Made by a program: the position numbers and the translations under genes
Notes under the pieces: generated by a model
Databases searched by the model: none
Seen by the model: only the letters and a program-made list of their open reading frames with translations
Told to the model about the DNA's origin: nothing
In this document: piece by piece, positions 59,501 through 64,000 of the stretch
Layout: every line of letters begins with the position of its first letter
Numbering within the stretch: the first letter of the stretch is position 1
Source of the DNA: Sanderia malayensis
Taxonomy: Eukaryota > Cnidaria > Scyphozoa > Semaeostomeae > Pelagiidae
DNA: 64,000 nucleotides
Assembly (NCBI GenBank): GCA_013076295.1
Contig: RQOL01000855.1
Location: 2,170,001 to 2,234,000 of the forward strand
Direction of reading: 5' to 3'

Positions 59501-62500
59501 TTCATGCAATAACTCATGTGCACACAGCGTGCACAACATCCTATGTAATGTAACAGCTTAGAACAGAATGTAGTCGTGTGCTGACTCCCTCTCGCTACAA
59601 CTTCAAAGATGTTACAATGTGATTCATAAAATACTGATGAAATGAGTAAATAGAATGAATAACAATGAAATTTTCTCAAGTAAGTTATTTTAAAACGTAA
59701 GTAAAGTGTTATGTGAATAAAATAGAAGATATAGGCATGAAAATGTTCGCATTATGAATAAAAAATACCATAGAGTGTATACCTTGAGTTTTTCGAGTTT
59801 GTTAACAGCTCTGAGTGGTCTAAATACACGTAGCACTCTCATTGATTTTAATGTTTGTTCTTTGCCAATTGCGCCAAATCCATCTTGATAGCTGGAACAG
59901 TTGCACGAGAAAGAATTGAATTGAAAATAAAATATTATTGACACCGAATACAGTAAACACCCGCATATAAGAACCAGTGAATTAAGAACCTTCCAGGCTG
60001 AAATCCCTGCTCAAAACAATAGAAAAGACAATAGGCTAAAAAGTCTCTTTTTTCTCCTTTTTTTAAGTTATTTTTGTGTCATTCCTTTAATTTAACGTTT
60101 GTGCTTTTAATTATTTTGTGTAATGGCCCTGGGATAGTCACGATCTTTGCTTCCCAGGGTATCGTCTTTGTAAATGTAGGTTCTTTGTATTGTGTAATGT
60201 AAATTTTTATCTATTGATTTAAAAAAAGCAATAGGCTATTGTATTTGAACAATAGGCTGAATGCAGAGCTCACAGGTTCTTATATGCTGGTGTTCATTGT
60301 AACAGCTTACTTCTGTGATAGAAGAGCAATGCTAATCTGACCAAGAGCAATAGGCTCAAGCTAATCAGCAAAATGGGGTGGTTAATGAAAACATACCTCA
60401 GCACAATGGCAGTAATATTGCATGCCACGATGAATGTATCAATGGCATTCCACCAATCACGTAAAAATGATCCTTTGTGAAGAATTAAACCATCGGCAAT
60501 AATCTAACAACCAATAAGTTTATTATTAATATCATTTCATCAAAAACGAGCCATCATGTCTTTTAATAAAGGCTGTTGCTTCCAGCTTGGCTAACGTTTT
60601 TCATGCAGATATAGTAAATTGATTTGCGATGGCTCAAATTGTTCAAAATTAGTCAGAGAACAAGAAAATGTATTAATAAGCTTCGTGCTTTGGAGAAGAG
60701 TGTAGTAACTCCTAGTTATATAATACTATCAAATAATCGTATGTGTTTTTATTTGACACAAATGTTGTTGTTTTCCAAACCAAGTTTCTTGAAGGTAGAT
60801 TGTCTTGTGGTATCTCAAAGTGTTCGAAATCGTTCAGGTAATAAGAAAAACTTTGAATTTCAGCCAAAAGTGTAGAAAACCCTACTTCTATTGGAGTGTC
60901 AGTCATCTGTCAATTTATAAAGCATTTATGAAATGTTGGCAAAGAATATTATTATATACCTTTGCTATAACTTCTAATGCGAAGATTGAAACGAATGCAA
61001 TGTCAATATCCCGAAGAAGCTAAAAGAAGAGAGAGAGAGAAAACATTTATGCGTGATTTTATGAAAAACTACAATAAAAGACATAGCCCTGAGACACTTT
61101 TCAGGACATTTTTCTTTTAAGGAGGACAAACATTGGAGACAGCAATATTTTTGCTGAAGCTTCTATCCTGTTGAAATCGTATTCATTATTATGATTTTAA
61201 CGGGAATGGGGGTTGAATAAAACCTACAAAAAATGAAATAAGCGGACTAATAACTTTTTTCATAATTTTACAATTGTCCCAAGAAAGTTTGCTCCCTATT
61301 ATAAAGCTCCTTTAACTGAAAAAACCAACTTTTGAAACTAGCTCCACAGGGTTGCAAATTCAGACAGATTATTGAAATTGAATAGAGTGAACTTTTACTT
61401 GGTTGATCTTCGAATGATCATCAAGGGGGTTTTCCATAGCCAAGAGGATACTGCTCAGAATAATGATAATCAGCATGACATGGTCGAAGTGCTTCATGTT
61501 GACCATATTCGAGCAGGACATACGAATTCTGTTGTTTTGATCGAAGAGAAACAATGTTCGGCGCTGCACCATTTTTGTCGTTGAATACTGTCTCCTTTGA
61601 AGGATTTTGTTCGATCTATACATCTCTAAAGGAAAGAGAAAATTATCAATGAAATATCAAAGTTCGCTTTTGGTCTTTGTTTTGTGCACTTCTGCTATGC
61701 AAAAAAAGGCCCCAGTCCACATAGATCTACACAGAGAGAGAGAGAGAGTGGTTGTTTCGAAAGCCACAGATATTTAGTATGTCTTGGTAGCTGTGAAAGC
61801 AAGAAATTGATTCAAAATGTACTCAAAAATGAATCATCCTGGGCATTTGTAAAGTAAGCGAATATCTAAATGTTTACATGAATTTCGAGTATACCTTTTA
61901 GTCAATCTTAAGAGAAGAACATATATTTAAGGGTATTATAGTGGAGAGAGATAGATGGAAAATACCTTTGTTTCTATCAGTGGCTAAGTGTCTTCTTGGC
62001 AGCATAACAGATGGACTCACAGGGAAGTCATCAATTGATTGGCTTTGCTGAGATTGATACTGCATGACAACATCATGCAGCTTATCTTTGTGGCTCTAAA
62101 CAAACAAGACAGTATTAATATCTCCCCAACTAGTCTGACTTCATAGATATGGCTAATGCTGCATAATGGAATAAATGACGTGCAATGCAAAGAAATAAAA
62201 ATATCTCTTGCCGACTCTTGAGGCTTCAGTTCCAGAGACTTGCTGCTCTCACAAGAGGGCACTCCCATGTAGGTTAAACCAGAAAATGGGTTGTCTTTAG
62301 TATCTGATTTTTTCCGTAATATTAACATTTTTGGAACTGCTCGCACTTTACACCATTTGTCCTCGCCTGTCAAGGCTTTTCTCCTTCGAGCTAGCTTCAA
62401 CTCAGCCCTTCTTCTGAGCTCAAACTCTTCGTCTCGAGTTAGAGCTTGTGCATTAGCCAAGTTATCAACAGCGATTGCCAAAAAGACGTTCAACAGAGTA

Positions 62501-64000
62501 TCTTTGATGGCTGTTAAGTATTATCATACTACATGCAGAAAATAGCTACTTTGTAGAATAATGCAGCACAGAATATCTTCAAAGTAAAGACAATTATGCT
62601 ATATGATACAGGTTCAACGACAAGTCAAGACAAGGAGCTGACAGTGACATCATTCGAAAAACTCGGTCAATATGAATCTTACTGAGTCTTATTCAGCCTA
62701 AATAAGACTTACAAGACTTCAAGTTCACAGGAAAGATGCCATGCAATAGTGGCATCCTTTCTGTGGGTCCTCTGCAGACGGCAGGTGCAAATGTTATTTT
62801 GTTTATAATTGTATATTTTTTCAAAGAGCTGATGGTAATAAATGGTATTCAAAGTTAACACATCACAGAGCCTCATAAAGACAATGCTTTGACTGAAAAG
62901 GATACAATTTCCAATGATGACCAAAGAGACAAAGTACATTGATGCCAAAATGCCTCTCAGTGATTGAGGTCCTCCGAATGCAGATATACCATTGTACATC
63001 ACGGTGTTCCAGTCCTCGCCTGTCATTATCTGTTGATGAGAGTAACATGTAATAAAAACACGAGCTGAAGCCAACGATGATCCTAATAGGGTAATCTAAC
63101 AGGCCTAATAAGCAAAATAAACACAAAACAATGTTCCATACTTGAAATACTGCCAACATTGCTTTTGGAAAGCTATCAAAACTTGTTCTTGCGGGACTCG
63201 CAGATGTGTTGAACCTATTATAGAACGTAGGCGTTATATCTATCATAGTTTAAGAGTCTTTAAGTTAAAGACGTCGTTTTGCATGTTGCTTATCCTATGA
63301 CAAAGAAATCAAGGATTCTTTCTCTTGAAATTCACAGGATGGGTAAAATTCAATGAACGCAATGGTAATGCTTGGCCATATTCTAATTGTAGGACATTTA
63401 GACTCACATTCCGCCGAACAACTGCATTCCAAGCAATGCAAATATAAATATGAACAGCAATAAAAGCAATATCAAGCTCAGGATTGATTTGATTGAATTC
63501 ATTAACGATGTTACGACGTTCTGCATTGATCTCCAAAATCTACGATAAGCAAATCTTTAATTCAATGCACAATAAACAACAGAAGTGTAAAAGACAACAG
63601 TACATAAGTTTAAAACAACAGTGTACAAGTGTATAAGACAAGTGTATAATACATTCGGACTTATGAATGCTGTTTCTGACACTGTATTAGTCATGATAGG
63701 CACTACTTATCATGACAAGCCTAGTTAATCTAAATATCAAAGGCTTGTTATGATAAGTAGTGCCTATCATGCCTAATACAGTACAAGTGTATAGGTTGAA
63801 GAGATGTAAATGTGATATACGACAGTACTACATTATTATTATCTACAAATTTTGTAAATTATGTTATGAGTTAATTTAACACATGCCAAGAGATTAAAGT
63901 CCAATAAAACTTACCTTGTAATTTTGAATGCTCGTAGCAACCTAAACGATCGCAAAACTCTTATCCCAAGCTGTTCATCTTTATAGTAGCTCAGGAACAA
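50511..64000 (-). CDS. CaV2: Voltage-gated calcium channel alpha-1 subunit, CaV2-like (3' part)
   Basis: Thirty-two exons run from domain II S4 to the stop; the 5' half lies beyond the window. 64000-63915, 63539-63408, 63214-63142, 63029-62906, 62501-62212, 62095-61966, 61625-61399, 61019-60960, 60503-60397, 59891-59783, 59463-59356, 59249-59197, 58911-58866, 58701-58601, 58311-58110, 57857-57693, 57624-57568, 57318-57211, 57093-57004, 56874-56758, 56655-56590, 56386-56295, 56159-56015, 55808-55681, 55477-55381, 55244-55040, 54909-54800, 54599-54576, 54428-54283, 53556-53394, 51915-51763, 51383-50511; about 1528 residues. Pore loops read TGEDWN (II), TGEGWP (III) and TGEAWH (IV), the glutamates of a high-voltage-activated Ca2+ filter. 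S4 helices have regular Arg/Lys. After IV S6 come [20 protein letters not shown] and an IQ motif [17 protein letters not shown][VI]GKIYAA is typical of CaV2 and the protein ends ETWC. The exon end at 62212 (GC donor) and the exon start at 57624 (no AG) are uncertain. Confidence 0.95.
52060..53320. repeat. Tandem repeat of about 350 bp in a CaV intron
   Basis: Three to four units, each with two half-units carrying AACTTTTGAACCAATTGTCC followed by TAGAGAGCTG, plus CTGTCCCCAGCG and GGGTTTCAAGGAGGTTTTC. Cores recur near 52273, 52630 and 52979. The left part merges with the antisense side of the exon at 51763-51915. The unit is not recognised. Confidence 0.9.
53710..54085. mobile_element. hAT-like non-autonomous transposon in a CaV intron
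   Basis: A 376-bp element with perfect 15-bp terminal inverted repeats (CAGGGGATCTTTTAA), flanked by an exact 8-bp target duplication GATTACAC at 53702-53709 and 54086-54093. CAGGGG ends and 8-bp duplications are hallmarks of hAT elements. Inside are further inverted pieces (CTAGTGGGGAA / TTCCCCACTAG). No transposase is encoded. Confidence 0.9.
58461..58515. repeat. AATAG pentanucleotide microsatellite
   Basis: About ten AATAG units with a few changes, in a CaV intron. Confidence 0.95.
58738..58845. repeat. AATGC-based microsatellite
   Basis: CAATGCAATG/AAATGCAGTG units in a CaV intron. On the minus strand it makes ALHCI-type repeat frames (58597-58863), which are not genes. Confidence 0.95.
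58991..59142. mobile_element. Tigger/pogo-like MITE 1
   Basis: The ends TACAGTAAAGCCCCGCATAT and (complement of the right) TACAGTAAAAACCCGCATAT are inverted and bordered by TA, as in Tc1/mariner-superfamily elements; CAGT starts resemble pogo/Tigger ends. It is about 150 bp with no coding capacity, in a CaV intron. Confidence 0.85.
59949..60301. mobile_element. Tigger/pogo-like MITE 2, interrupted
   Basis: Same family as 58991-59142: ends TACAGTAAACACCCGCATAT and (complement of the right) TACAATGAACACCAGCATAT. It shares AAAACAATAG and GAACAATAGGCTG with MITE 1, but is split by a 191-bp insert. Confidence 0.85.
60038..60228 (+). mobile_element. Retroposed insert (probable LINE 3' end) inside MITE 2
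   Basis: The insert is flanked by an exact 9-bp duplication CAATAGGCT (60029-60037 and 60229-60237). MITE 1 has only one such site, which shows the pre-insertion state. It starts in a T-rich stretch and ends in an A run, like the 3' untranslated end of a non-LTR retrotransposon. The family is not recognised. Confidence 0.7.
63682..63781. repeat. 100-bp near-perfect palindrome in a CaV intron
   Basis: Two arms of about 41 bp (CTGTATTAG.CATGATAGGCA ... ACAAGCCT and the complement) differ at only a few bases around an 18-bp AT-rich loop. It would form a strong hairpin and is probably a MITE. No clear target duplication. Confidence 0.85.

Overview
The window is animal nuclear DNA. Genes have many short introns with GT-AG borders, and the families are metazoan: a CaV-type calcium channel, a rhodopsin-class GPCR, a Frizzled cysteine-rich domain, an ORP9-like lipid-transfer protein, RFWD3, EIPR1 and a mitochondrial-clan cytochrome P450. 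Interstitial TTAGGG-type repeats (CCCTAA on this strand) argue against insects and nematodes. AT-rich, intron-dense compact genes suggest a marine invertebrate, perhaps an early-branching one. The species cannot be fixed from this sequence.

Layout: (1) 1-13265 is copy A of a duplicated block: an ORP9-like gene (+, first exon outside the window, two reading-frame breaks), a 2 kb spacer with a possible spliced non-coding transcript, an RFWD3-like gene (-), and a satellite carrying telomere-like repeats. (2) 13266-19406 is mostly satellite, above all a roughly 100-bp tandem repeat rich in TATCGCGAT, TGATCA and ATCGAT, ending at a 100-N assembly gap (19407-19506). (3) 19507-29203 is single copy: a secreted FZ-domain protein (-), EIPR1 (+, one 2-nt frame break) and a two-domain muconolactone-isomerase-like protein (+). 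(4) 29779-43233 is copy B of the ORP9/RFWD3/satellite block, with an intact ORP9-like frame. (5) 43345-48454 holds a tRNA-derived SINE-like piece, a complete P450 and an intronless GPCR. (6) 48455-64000 is a 2 kb gene-poor stretch and then the 3' half (domain II S4 to the stop) of a CaV1/CaV2-class channel on the minus strand. The channel has CaV2-like features, ends in ETWC, and has introns full of small transposons and tandem repeats.

Exon structures were read by hand from splice signals, reading phase and match to remembered family sequences. Nearly all joins are phase-consistent; exceptions are noted. There is no bacterial-style operon. ORP9 (lipid transfer at membrane contacts) and EIPR1 (EARP/GARP trafficking) both concern membrane traffic, but nothing shows that they are co-regulated. 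The most striking points are the fused pair of bacterial-type MIase domains, a RabBD-like leader on the ORP9 homologue, the PDZ-ligand-like CaV2 tail, and a large duplication whose edge lies inside telomere-like satellite.
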